From positions 372,001-436,000 of the forward strand of contig CAZPUQ010000002.1 in the NCBI GenBank assembly GCA_964589785.1: a DNA stretch of 64,000 nucleotides, written 5' to 3'. This DNA is from JAGVSR01 sp964589785. Its GTDB lineage: Bacteria; Pseudomonadota; Alphaproteobacteria; Rhizobiales; Hyphomicrobiaceae. Below the pieces are notes generated by a model. The model worked only from the letters and a program-made list of their open reading frames with translations. It was not told the DNA's origin and made no database searches. Below, one piece after another: positions 9,058 through 18,446 of this stretch; the first letter of the stretch is position 1, and every line of letters starts with the position of its first letter. The position numbers and the translations under genes are program-made.

Positions 9058-10268
9058 CGAGGAACGCGGCGGCGAGGATCGTCCCGGCGCGCCCCTTGCG
9101 CCTCTATCTCGTGGCGGGTGAGCACTCCGGCGACGCGCTCGGCGCCAAGCTGATGGCTGAGATCAAAGAGCGTCTCGGTGCCGGCGTGATCTTCGACGGG
9201 GTGGGCGGCGAGCGCATGGAGGCGGAGGGGCTGGCCTCGCTCTTTCCCTTGTCGGACGTCGCCGTCATGGGGCCCATCAACATCCTGAAACAACTGCCGC
9301 GCCTCGTCGATCGGGTGCAGGCGACCGTGCGCGATGCGGTGGCGACGGGGCCCGATACGGTCGTCATCATCGACAGCCCGGAATTCACGCATCCGATCGC
9401 GCGCCGCATCCGCAGGCGCCTGCCGCATGTGCCGATCATCGACTACGTCAGCCCGAGCGTGTGGGCCTGGCGGCCGGGTCGGGCGCGGCGGATGCGCAAG
9501 TACGTCGATCATGTGCTGGCGCTGCTGCCCTTCGAACCGGAGGCGCACGTCCGCCTCGGCGGTCCCAAGTGCACGTACGTCGGCCATGCGTTGAGCGAGC
9601 GGATCGACTGGATCCGGACCCAGGACGGCGCGGCGCTCGGCGCGCGCCTTGGCCTCACGCCCGGCCGGCGCGTGCTCGTCGTGCTGCCGGGCAGCCGCGC
9701 GTCGGAGGTGACGCGCCTCATGGCGCCGTTCGGCGAGGCGGTTCAGCGTTTGCGCAACTTGGTCCCCGGCGGTCTCGAGGTGCTGCTGCCGGTCGTGCCC
9801 TCCGTGCGCCGCCTCGTCGAGGACGCGCTGACGTCCTGGCCGGTGTCGGTGCGTCTGCTGGAGGGCGAGGCCGACAAGTTCGCCGCGTTCCGGCTCGCCG
9901 ATGCGGCGCTCGCGGCCTCCGGCACCGTGACGCTCGAGCTGGGGCTTGCCGGCACGCCCGCCGTGGTTGCCTACAAGGTCGATGCGGTCATCTCGAGCCT
10001 GCGCTTCCTCCTGAAGGTGAAGTCGGTCGTGCTCGCCAACCTCGTCGCCGACGAGATTGTCTATCCCGAGCTCCTGCAGGAGGCGGCCACGCCGGAGAAC
10101 CTGGCGCGGGCGCTGGAGCCGCTCCTTGGCGACACGCCGGAGCGCAGGCGGCAGATCGAGAGCCTGCGGCTGATCCCGTCGCGCCTTGCAACGGACAGCC
10201 GGACGCCGAGCGCGCTCGCCGCCGACATCGTGCTCGATTACGCCGTCCACGCGCGACTGAGGGCCTGA
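9054..10268 (+). CDS. lpxB: Lipid-A-disaccharide synthase
   Basis: Condenses UDP-2,3-diacylglucosamine with lipid X to the tetraacyl disaccharide on the inner face of the inner membrane. GT19 features are clear: LYLVAGEHSGDALGAKLM near residue 17, VGGERMEAEG, DSPEFTHPIARRIR, SPSVWAWRPGRARRM near residue 138, LPGSRASEV near residue 212, and the C-terminal nucleotide-sugar site ASGTVTLELGLAGTPAVVAYK. Length 404 is slightly above the usual 380-395 because of a short N-terminal leader. It starts in an ATGA overlap with lpxI and is the last gene of the envelope run. Confidence 0.95.
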   Translation: MTRNAAARIVPARPLRLYLVAGEHSGDALGAKLMAEIKERLGAGVIFDGVGGERMEAEGLASLFPLSDVAVMGPINILKQLPRLVDRVQATVRDAVATGPDTVVIIDSPEFTHPIARRIRRRLPHVPIIDYVSPSVWAWRPGRARRMRKYVDHVLALLPFEPEAHVRLGGPKCTYVGHALSERIDWIRTQDGAALGARLGLTPGRRVLVVLPGSRASEVTRLMAPFGEAVQRLRNLVPGGLEVLLPVVPSVRRLVEDALTSWPVSVRLLEGEADKFAAFRLADAALAASGTVTLELGLAGTPAVVAYKVDAVISSLRFLLKVKSVVLANLVADEIVYPELLQEAATPENLARALEPLLGDTPERRRQIESLRLIPSRLATDSRTPSALAADIVLDYAVHARLRA

Positions 10269-10280
10269 GCGGCGTTTTTT
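10240..10280 (+). terminator. Possible terminator at the end of lpxB
   Basis: ACGCCG (10240-10245) can pair with CGGCGT (10270-10275) across a 24-base loop, directly followed by six T (10275-10280). The stem is short and the loop long, so this is only a candidate for ending the run that converges on gltA. Confidence 0.33.
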
Positions 10281-10304
10281 CCGAGAGGGAAGGAGAGGCG
10301 GCGG

Positions 10305-11615
<1,311 letters not shown>

Positions 11616-11760
11616 GGGTCCTGTCTCCTCCACCGGCCCGCGGGGACGGACCGGCCGTGGCTAGCGGCGGAATTGCTGCACCGCCAAATATCATACCGCG
11701 CCTGCACAGTATCGGCCAATGCTGCCGAAAGTCCAACGCGATCCGCCTGTTGATCAGCGA

Positions 11761-13296
11761 TCAGACCGCCTGGTCCCGGATGCGCGCGAGCGTCTCCTCG
11801 CGTCCGAGCACGGCCATGACATCGAAGACGGGCGGCGAGACCGTGCGCCCGGTCAGTGCCGCGCGCAAGGGCTGGGCGACCTTGCCGAGCTTGGCTCCGG
11901 TCAACTCCACGTAGGCGCGCGCGGTCGCCTCCAGGTCGGTAGGCGTCCACGCCTTGGTGTCCGCAAGATGCGGCAGCAGCCCGGCGAGCATCGCGCGCGC
12001 CTCGGCGTCGACGACCTTCGCCGCCTTTTCGTCGAGGCCGAGCGGACGCTCGGCGACAAGGTAGAGCGCGCCGGCGACAAGCTCGGTGAGCGTCCGGGCG
12101 CGCTCCTTCAGCGACGGGAGCGCGGCGCCGAGCCGGTCCCAGCCCTTGGCCTCGAAGCGGGCCGCGAGCGCCGCGCCGTGGGGAATGGCGGGGCTCAGAG
12201 CCGCGACCTCGCGCGCCAGCGCCACGTCGGCGCGCGCCGGCGCCTTCGGATCGGCCGGCAGGCTCGACAGCGCCGCGAAATCGAGATGCGGCAGCATCGC
12301 GCGGATGCGGCGCAGAAGCTCTGCGTCGTCGGAGGCCCGGATGTAGTGCGCGTTGAGGTCGTCGAGCTTCTTGAAGTCGAAGCGCGCCGCGCTCTTGTTG
12401 ACATCGTCGATGTCGAACCAGCGGACGAGATCGCCGGTTGCAATGATCTCGTCGTTGCCGTGGCTCCAGCCGAGCCGCGCGAGGTAGTTGCGCAGCGCGG
12501 CGGGCAGGTAGCCCATGGAGCGGTACTCCTCGACGCCCTGCGCGCCGTGGCGCTTGGAGAGCTTGGCGCCGTCCGGCCCGTGGATGAGCGGCACGTGCGC
12601 CCACACCGGCACGGGCCAGCCCATGGCCCTGTAGATCTGCGTCTGGCGGGCGGCGTTGGCCAGATGGTCGACGCCGCGGACGACATGCGTGATGCCCATG
12701 TCGTGATCGTCGACGACGACGGCGAGATTGTAGGTCGGGTTGCCGTCCGAGCGCAGGATGATGAGGTCGTCGAGGTCCTTGTTGGCGAACGTCACGTGGC
12801 CCTGCACGCGGTCGTCGACGGCGGTCTCGCCCTCGCGCGGGGCCTTGAGGCGGATCGCGAACGGGATGCCCGCGGGCGCCTCGGCGGGATCGCGATCGCG
12901 CCAGGGCGAGCGGATGGCGAGCGGGCGCTTTTCCGCCTCGGCGGCCTTGCGCATCTCGTCGAGCTCGGCAGGCGTCAGGTAGCAGCGGTAGGCGTTGCCG
13001 GACGCGAGCAGGCTTTCGGCGACCTCGCGATGGCGCGCGGCGCGTGAGAACTGCGACACGGGCTCGCCCTCCCAATCGAGCTCCAGCCAGATGAGGCCGT
13101 CGAGGATCGCGGCGACCGCGGCGGGGTTGTTGCGCTCGCGGTCGGTGTCCTCGATCCGCAGCAGGAAGCGGCCGCCCCGGCCCTTGGCATAGAGCCAGTT
13201 GAACAGCGCCGTGCGCGCGCCGCCGATGTGCAGGTAGCCTGTGGGCGAGGGGGCAAAACGGACGACGGGTCCGCCGCCCTCAGTCGTTGTGCTCAT
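11761..13296 (-). CDS. gltX: Glutamate--tRNA ligase
   Basis: Class I aminoacyl-tRNA synthetase charging tRNA-Glu (and often tRNA-Gln in alphaproteobacteria, with later amidation by GatCAB). RFAPSPTGYLHIGGARTALF near residue 12 holds the HIGH-type motif. KLSKRHGAQGVEEY near residue 245 is the KMSKS loop. The C-terminal anticodon-binding region is complete at 511 residues. The start ATG 13296 puts the conserved core at the normal distance. It is divergent from comEC with a 74-base gap and followed by gltA. Confidence 0.96.
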   Translation of the reverse strand: MSTTTEGGGPVVRFAPSPTGYLHIGGARTALFNWLYAKGRGGRFLLRIEDTDRERNNPAAVAAILDGLIWLELDWEGEPVSQFSRAARHREVAESLLASGNAYRCYLTPAELDEMRKAAEAEKRPLAIRSPWRDRDPAEAPAGIPFAIRLKAPREGETAVDDRVQGHVTFANKDLDDLIILRSDGNPTYNLAVVVDDHDMGITHVVRGVDHLANAARQTQIYRAMGWPVPVWAHVPLIHGPDGAKLSKRHGAQGVEEYRSMGYLPAALRNYLARLGWSHGNDEIIATGDLVRWFDIDDVNKSAARFDFKKLDDLNAHYIRASDDAELLRRIRAMLPHLDFAALSSLPADPKAPARADVALAREVAALSPAIPHGAALAARFEAKGWDRLGAALPSLKERARTLTELVAGALYLVAERPLGLDEKAAKVVDAEARAMLAGLLPHLADTKAWTPTDLEATARAYVELTGAKLGKVAQPLRAALTGRTVSPPVFDVMAVLGREETLARIRDQAV

Positions 13297-13370
13297 GAGC
13301 GTCTACGTTTGTTGGGGAACTGTGGGATGATGGCCCCCTGTAGCATACGCGTTGCGGGCGGGTAAGGGCG

Positions 13371-15752
13371 ATGACGGGGGGCGGCCGGGAGCCAGCGGAA
13401 GTGGAAAGCGAGGTTGCGCGGGCGCCCCGGCCGCGCCGCCGCAGTGCGGACGTGCTGCGGCGGCGCTCGGCGGCGGCCGTCACCGCGGTGACGGCACAAC
13501 TCGCCGAGGAGCGGCCGCGCTTCGTCAATTGGCTGCCGGTGCTTCTCGGTCTCGGCATCGCGGCCTATTTCGCCCTGCCGCGCGAGCCTTCCGCCGCAGC
13601 CGCCCTGCTGCCGTTCGCGACCGGCGCGGTCGCGCTCGCGCTCGCGCCGCCGCACGGACTGGCGCGGGTTCTCGCCGGAGGCCTGATCGTTGCGGCCGCA
13701 GGCTTCGTGCTCGCCAAGGTGCGCACCGACGTCGTGGCCGCGCCCGTGCTCGAGAGGACGCTGCGCTCGGTCGCGGTCACCGGCGTCGTCGAGCGGCGCG
13801 AGCCGCACGCCAAGCGTGGCGAACGCCTCACCCTGCGGCTCGTCGCGGTCGGCGACGTGGCGCCGGAGCGGATGCCGCGGCGGGCGCGCATTCGCGTGAT
13901 GGCGCCTGCCGGCGAGCTGCGGCCGGGTGCGACCGTGACGCTGACGGCCACGCTCTCGCCGCCGGCACCGCCGGCGCTGCCGGGTGGGCACGACTTCGCG
14001 CGGGCGGCCTTCTTCGAGGGCATCGGTGCCGTCGGCTATGCGCTGAAGCCGCCGGTCGTCAGCCCCGCGGCGGAGGAGGCGGGCCTCCGGCTGCGGCTCA
14101 GCGCCTTGATCGAGGATCTGCGCTTCAAGATCGCGCACCGTATCGGCGCGGCGCTGCCCGGTGAGCGCGGCGCGCTCGCCGCAGCCCTGATCACCGGCGA
14201 GCGGGGCGGCGTGTCGGAGGCGACCACGGCGGCCTATCGCGACAGCGGGCTCATCCACATCCTGTCGATCTCCGGCCTGCACATGGCGATCATGGCGGGC
14301 TCGCTCTACGCTCTCGTGCGCGTCCTCCTCGCAGCCGTTCCGGCGCTCGCCCTGACGCGGCCGATCAAAGCATGGGCCGCCGCCGCGGGCGTCCTCGGGG
14401 CTTTGCTGTATCTGGCGATCTCGGGGGGCTCGGCGGCCACGCTGCGCGCGGCGATCATGATGATCGTGATGTTCCTCGCGATCATGCTCGGCCGGTCCGC
14501 CATCGCCATGCGCAACGTGGCGATCGCCGCACTCGTCATTCTCGTCCTCGCGCCCGAAAGCCTGCTGGACGTCGGCTTCCAGATGTCGTTCGCGGCGGTG
14601 GCGGCCCTCGTTGCGGCCTACGAGGCCCTGCGAGGACGCATGGACCGGACGGGCTTCGCGCCGGGGCCCGCCGCGCGCGGCGCGCTCTTTCTCGGCGGCA
14701 TCCTGTTCTCCACCGTGATCGCCGGCCTCGCGGTGACGCCGCTGTCGGTCTACCACTTCCACGCCATGCAGCACTACGCGCCGCTCGCCAATCTCGTGGC
14801 CGTGCCGGTGTGCAACCTGCTCGTCATGCCCGCGGCTCTCGCCACGCTCGCAGCATTGCCCTTCGGACTGGAAGCGGCTCCGCTGGCCGCCATGGGCCTC
14901 GGCCTCGACGTCATGGGCACCATCGCAGCATCGGTGGCCGCGTTGCCGGGCGCGGTGACGCACGTGCCCCAGGTGCCCGATCCGGCCTTTGCGCTCGTGC
15001 TCGTCGGCGGGCTGTGGCTCGTGCTCTGGCAGCGTCCCTGGCGGCTCGTCGGCCTGCCCCTCGTCCTCGCCGGCCTGGCGCTGGTGCCGGCGGGCACGCG
15101 GCCGGACATCCTCATCGGCCGCGAGGGCGCGCTCGTGGCCGTGCGCGAGCCGGGGACGGGGGCGCTTGCCGCGCACGCCGAGCGGCCATCGACGTTCGAG
15201 ATCCGGCGCTGGCTCGAGCAGGACGGGGACGCGCGAGAGCCGGCGGCGGTGCGGAAAGGCGCGGTGTTCCGCTGCGATGCGCTGGGCTGCGCGACCGACG
15301 CGCCCGGCGTGCTCGTTGTTGTGTCGCGGCATCCGGCGGGCGCGGCGGAGGATTGCGCACGGGCGGTCATCCTGGTGGTCCACGGCGCCGCCCCGACCGC
15401 CTGCGACGGTCCGCGCCTCGTCTACGACCGCGCGGCGCTGAAAGCGGCGGGGACGGTCGCGCTCTATCGCACGGACGATGGCGGCTGGCTGAGCGAGAGC
15501 GTCGCCGGCGAACGCGGCGAGCGGCCATGGTCGGCGCACCTGCGGCCGCAGAAAGCCGGCCCGCGGTCAGACCGGTTGCCGGCGATTAGGTCGCCCGGTG
15601 GTCCCGAGGACGGCATCGGCCGCACCGCGGCCCCTCATGCCTCCTCCGAGGATGGCGTCGGCCGCTACGCGGCGCCGCGGGCCGTGGCGGATGCGTTCGA
15701 GAATACCGATGACATCCTGCGGCCGGAGATCGAGGACGAGGACGCCCGGTGA
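13371..15752 (+). CDS. comEC: ComEC/Rec2-family DNA-uptake channel protein
   Basis: Polytopic inner-membrane protein of the ComEC/Rec2 family, which carries single-stranded DNA across the membrane in natural transformation. After a basic N-terminus and two membrane helices comes a periplasmic DUF4131/OB-like domain (about residues 125-235). The competence domain follows (about 265-560), with the conserved ITGERGGVSEATTAAYRDSG, IHILSISGLHMAIMAGSLY and LYLAISGGSAATLRAAIMM. The C-terminal about 190 residues sit where other members have a metallo-beta-lactamase nuclease, but I see no HxHxDH, so that domain is absent or degenerate. No other competence genes are in the window. It converges on lexA. 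Confidence 0.9.
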   Translation: MTGGGREPAEVESEVARAPRPRRRSADVLRRRSAAAVTAVTAQLAEERPRFVNWLPVLLGLGIAAYFALPREPSAAAALLPFATGAVALALAPPHGLARVLAGGLIVAAAGFVLAKVRTDVVAAPVLERTLRSVAVTGVVERREPHAKRGERLTLRLVAVGDVAPERMPRRARIRVMAPAGELRPGATVTLTATLSPPAPPALPGGHDFARAAFFEGIGAVGYALKPPVVSPAAEEAGLRLRLSALIEDLRFKIAHRIGAALPGERGALAAALITGERGGVSEATTAAYRDSGLIHILSISGLHMAIMAGSLYALVRVLLAAVPALALTRPIKAWAAAAGVLGALLYLAISGGSAATLRAAIMMIVMFLAIMLGRSAIAMRNVAIAALVILVLAPESLLDVGFQMSFAAVAALVAAYEALRGRMDRTGFAPGPAARGALFLGGILFSTVIAGLAVTPLSVYHFHAMQHYAPLANLVAVPVCNLLVMPAALATLAALPFGLEAAPLAAMGLGLDVMGTIAASVAALPGAVTHVPQVPDPAFALVLVGGLWLVLWQRPWRLVGLPLVLAGLALVPAGTRPDILIGREGALVAVREPGTGALAAHAERPSTFEIRRWLEQDGDAREPAAVRKGAVFRCDALGCATDAPGVLVVVSRHPAGAAEDCARAVILVVHGAAPTACDGPRLVYDRAALKAAGTVALYRTDDGGWLSESVAGERGERPWSAHLRPQKAGPRSDRLPAIRSPGGPEDGIGRTAAPHASSEDGVGRYAAPRAVADAFENTDDILRPEIEDEDAR

Positions 15753-15820
15753 CGTGGCTCCTTGGCGCCCGACCGAGGAAGCCACAGCCTGAGGAGCGCC
15801 GGACCGAGACGCGACGGACC

Positions 15821-16543
15821 TCAATAGCGGCGGATGAGACCGACCAGCCGGCCCTGGATATCGACCTGGTCGGGACGGAAGATACGCGTCTCGTAGGCCG
15901 GGTTGGCGGCCTCCAGCGCAATCGTCGATCCCTTCTTGCGCAGGCGCTTCAGCGTCGCCTCCTCGCGCTCGATGAGGGCCACCACGATGTCGCCATTGTC
16001 AGCGGAATGGCAGCGGCGGATGATGACCGTATCGCCGTCGTGGATGCCGGCCTCGATCATCGAGTCGCCCTTGACCTCGAGCGCATAGTGTTCGCCCGGC
16101 CCGAGCACGTCGGGCGGACAGGCGATGTCGTTCGAATGGTTCTGGATGGCGCTGATGGGGACGCCGGCGGCGATGCGGCCCATGAGCGGGATGGAGACCG
16201 TGCGCGCATCGATGACATGGGAGGGCGGCAGGGCGGGCTCGGCGATCTTCTTGTCCCCTTCGATGACGCTCGGCTGGAAGGCGCGGCGCGGCGGGTCGGA
16301 TGCGCCGGCGGCGCCCGCGGGCAGGCTGCTCTCGGGGAGCTTGATGACCTCGATGGCGCGGGCGCGGTGCGGCAGCCGGCGGATGAAGCCGCGCTCGACG
16401 AGCGCCGTGATGAGCCGGTGGATGCCGGACTTGGATTTGAGGTCGAGGGCATCGCGCATCTCGTCGAACGACGGCGGCACGCCCTCATCCTGCATGCGGG
16501 CGTGGATGAACAGCAAAAGCTCTTTTTGTTTCTGGGTCAGCAT
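15821..16543 (-). CDS. lexA: LexA repressor
   Basis: SOS-response repressor that self-cleaves when RecA filaments form. The N-terminal winged helix (residues 1-65) begins MLTQKQKELLLFIHARM, the standard alphaproteobacterial LexA start. The Ala-Gly cleavage site is in GRIAAGVPISAI. The catalytic Ser is in GDSMIEAGIHDGD and the Lys in EATLKRLRKKG. The 240-residue length is normal. I rejected the longer frame to 16669 because ATG 16543 starts exactly at the conserved N-terminus. A GAAC-N7-GAAC box lies about 150 bases upstream, consistent with autoregulation. Confidence 0.96.
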   Translation of the reverse strand: MLTQKQKELLLFIHARMQDEGVPPSFDEMRDALDLKSKSGIHRLITALVERGFIRRLPHRARAIEVIKLPESSLPAGAAGASDPPRRAFQPSVIEGDKKIAEPALPPSHVIDARTVSIPLMGRIAAGVPISAIQNHSNDIACPPDVLGPGEHYALEVKGDSMIEAGIHDGDTVIIRRCHSADNGDIVVALIEREEATLKRLRKKGSTIALEAANPAYETRIFRPDQVDIQGRLVGLIRRY

Positions 16544-16689
16544 GACCGGCGTCGCTCCTGGTTGAGCCGTTCTCGCATCAGCGTTGGCGAGGAGCCTCAG
16601 CGTCGCGAGCCTTGGTCTGGTGAGCTTGAGCGATCCGCGTCCAGATCGCTGCGCTACTTGCATGGACAAATCAGGAACGTACCCTAGCT

Positions 16690-16704
16690 GTTCCCGTCAC
16701 GTTC
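16690..16704 (-). promoter_or_regulatory. LexA (SOS) box
   Basis: On the minus strand this reads GAAC GTGACGG GAAC, an exact match to the alphaproteobacterial LexA operator GAAC-N7-GAAC. It lies 147-161 bases upstream of the lexA start and about 105 bases upstream of kdsA on the other strand. LexA autoregulation is expected; an effect on kdsA is possible but not shown. Confidence 0.8.
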
Positions 16705-16809
16705 CGCAAGCCCCCCGAATGTTACACCGCGTGTTGCCGCGGGAAACGGCGGGGGATTGGGGCGGGCCGAGCCTGTCATTGGTGCCGCGACGCGCGCTAT
16801 AAGCGAGGC

Positions 16810-17673
16810 ATGACCAGTCCCGACGTCCTGAAGCCTGCCGCTGTCGTCCACGCTGGCGGGGTGCGTTTCGCCAACGATCAGCCGATCGCGATTCTGGCGG
16901 GGCCCTGCCAGATGGAGAGCCGCCAGCACGCGCTGGAGATGGCCGCGGCGCTGAAGGAGATCGCCGGGCGGCTCGGCATCGGGCTCGTCTACAAGTCGTC
17001 GTTCGACAAGGCCAACCGCACGTCGCTCGGCGGCCGGCGCGGCATCGGGCTCGACGCGGCGCTGCCGGTGTTCGCCGAGATCCGCGAAAGCCTCGGGCTT
17101 CCCGTCGTCACGGACGTGCACGAGGCCGGCCAGTGTGCGCGCGTCGCCCCGGTCGTGGATATCCTCCAGATCCCGGCCTTCCTGTGTCGCCAGACCGACC
17201 TGCTCGTCGCTGCGGCCGAGACCGGGCGCGTGGTCAAGATCAAGAAGGGTCAGTTCCTGGCACCCTGGGACATGAAGAACGCGGTGGCAAAGGTCGTCGG
17301 AAGCGGCAATCCGAACGTCCTCTTGACCGAGCGCGGCGTCTCCTTCGGCTACAACACGCTCGTTGCCGACATGCGGGCGCTGCCGATCATGGCGGAGACG
17401 GGGGCGCCGGTCATCTTCGACGCCACCCATTCGGTGCAGCAGCCGGGCGGGCAGGGGACGAGCTCGGGCGGCGACCGCAGGTTCGTGCCGGTGCTGGCAC
17501 GCGCCGCGGTCGCGGTCGGCGTGGCCGGGCTCTTCATCGAGACGCATGAGGCGCCGGAGCGCGCCCCCTCCGACGGGCCGAACATGGTGCCGCTGTCGGA
17601 GTTCGAAGGTCTCGTGCGCGATCTCATGGAGATCGACGCGGTCGCGAAGAAACAGCGGCGCGCGACCGCTTGA
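16810..17673 (+). CDS. kdsA: 3-deoxy-8-phosphooctulonate synthase (KDO-8-P synthase)
   Basis: Condenses phosphoenolpyruvate with arabinose 5-phosphate to KDO-8-phosphate for the lipopolysaccharide inner core. The TIM-barrel family motifs are present: LAGPCQMESRQHALEMA near residue 30, YKSSFDKANRTSLGGRRG near residue 60 and VTDVHEAGQ near residue 100. Later come KIKKGQFLAPWDMKN near residue 145, VIFDATHSVQQPGG and the C-terminal FIETHEAPERAPSDGPNM. 287 residues, normal for the family. GAGGC lies just before ATG 16810. Here it stands alone rather than beside pyrG and eno, but complements the lipid A genes upstream. Confidence 0.96.
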   Translation: MTSPDVLKPAAVVHAGGVRFANDQPIAILAGPCQMESRQHALEMAAALKEIAGRLGIGLVYKSSFDKANRTSLGGRRGIGLDAALPVFAEIRESLGLPVVTDVHEAGQCARVAPVVDILQIPAFLCRQTDLLVAAAETGRVVKIKKGQFLAPWDMKNAVAKVVGSGNPNVLLTERGVSFGYNTLVADMRALPIMAETGAPVIFDATHSVQQPGGQGTSSGGDRRFVPVLARAAVAVGVAGLFIETHEAPERAPSDGPNMVPLSEFEGLVRDLMEIDAVAKKQRRATA

Positions 17674-17770
17674 GGCCGCGCGCGCCGCTGAGGGCCGCTG
17701 CTACGGGGCTGCTTGCTTGCTGGCCGGCTGATCGGCCTTTGCCGCAGTTGTCGTCGCACGAACTTCCCAA

Positions 17771-17865
17771 CGTCATGGTCGCCCTTGAGGCGGCCATCCA
17801 GGAACCTCTGCTCCACTGTTGGCGGCTCTGGCCCCTGGACGGCCGGCTCAAGCCCGGCCACGACA
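17771..17865 (-). repeat. Dispersed ~95-bp palindromic repeat, copy A
   Basis: Inverted relative to copies at 30451 and 52291. Read on the minus strand it has a GGCCGGGC-type left arm, CGTCCAGG, the core GCCGCCAACAGTGGAGC, TCCTGGAT, and the right arm GGCCGCCTCAAGGGCG. Both arms fold on themselves and the inner CCAGG/CCTGG sequences pair with each other. It lies between kdsA and the small gene at 17935. The open frames it creates are spurious. Confidence 0.85.
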
Positions 17866-17934
17866 TAAGGGGAGCATCGAGCGATCACGAGGTCCTGTGA
17901 GGCCGGGCCGAACCACCGGTCTGGCAGGAGCGCG

Positions 17935-18168
17935 TCACTCGCCGGCGAGGAAGAGCGCGGCAGTGTGAACGACGTTCGTGAATCCCGGATCCTGTGGCCC
18001 GGCGTGATGATAGGCCAGCTGCGGCTGGCACGCCGGACCGGCACAGAGGGTCGCGGTATCGCGGGCAGCGGCGTCGAGCGCGACCGTGCTCATCACGGTG
18101 ACGAACAGGCCGATCGTATAGATGCAGGTGAACGCGCCGATCGCTCGTAGAACGCTGTCGATTGACAT
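17935..18168 (-). CDS. Small hypothetical membrane or exported protein
   Basis: 77 residues, not recognised. Residues about 8-32 (IGAFTCIYTIGLFVTVMSTVALDAA) form one hydrophobic helix, either a membrane anchor or a signal peptide. The rest is short and polar, with two cysteines (LCAGPACQPQ) that could form a disulfide outside the cytosol, and a slightly hydrophobic C-terminus. ATG 18168 has GAGGT about five bases upstream. It is transcribed away from kdsA, follows a palindromic repeat, and has no evident partner. Confidence 0.6.
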   Translation of the reverse strand: MSIDSVLRAIGAFTCIYTIGLFVTVMSTVALDAAARDTATLCAGPACQPQLAYHHAGPQDPGFTNVVHTAALFLAGE

Positions 18169-18446
18169 GGCTGGACCTCGCTTGGGCAAGAAACGAGAGA
18201 GGCAGAAATGCTGTCCAGGGCTGCGAAACGAGAGACGGACATCGTGCCGGGGCCTGAACCCGTTCACCATGCCTAAGGAGAGGTTAACAGATTCCTTATG
18301 GTTAGCGGCCGATGAACAAGGCTGACGGCAATATGTTCCGCGACGGACGGCAAAAATGCACCGGACCGGCCGGGAGGCGGCGGAAGAAGGACGAGCAGCG
18401 GGCGTGTTGAAGGGGGTGAGCGGCGCGCGTTCGCAACGACGCCGGC

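Noticed and set aside
13293..15539. 748-codon open frame antisense to comEC
   Set aside because: It is Arg/Gly/His-rich with no domain, typical of a mirror frame in very GC-rich DNA, and comEC on the other strand has clear family motifs.
15080..15600. A metallo-beta-lactamase nuclease domain at the ComEC C-terminus
   Set aside because: The position is right, but no HxHxDH or other metal ligands are visible, so I do not claim the domain.
17624..17866. 80-codon minus frame downstream of kdsA
   Set aside because: Half of it is the palindromic repeat copy and the rest overlaps the kdsA end.
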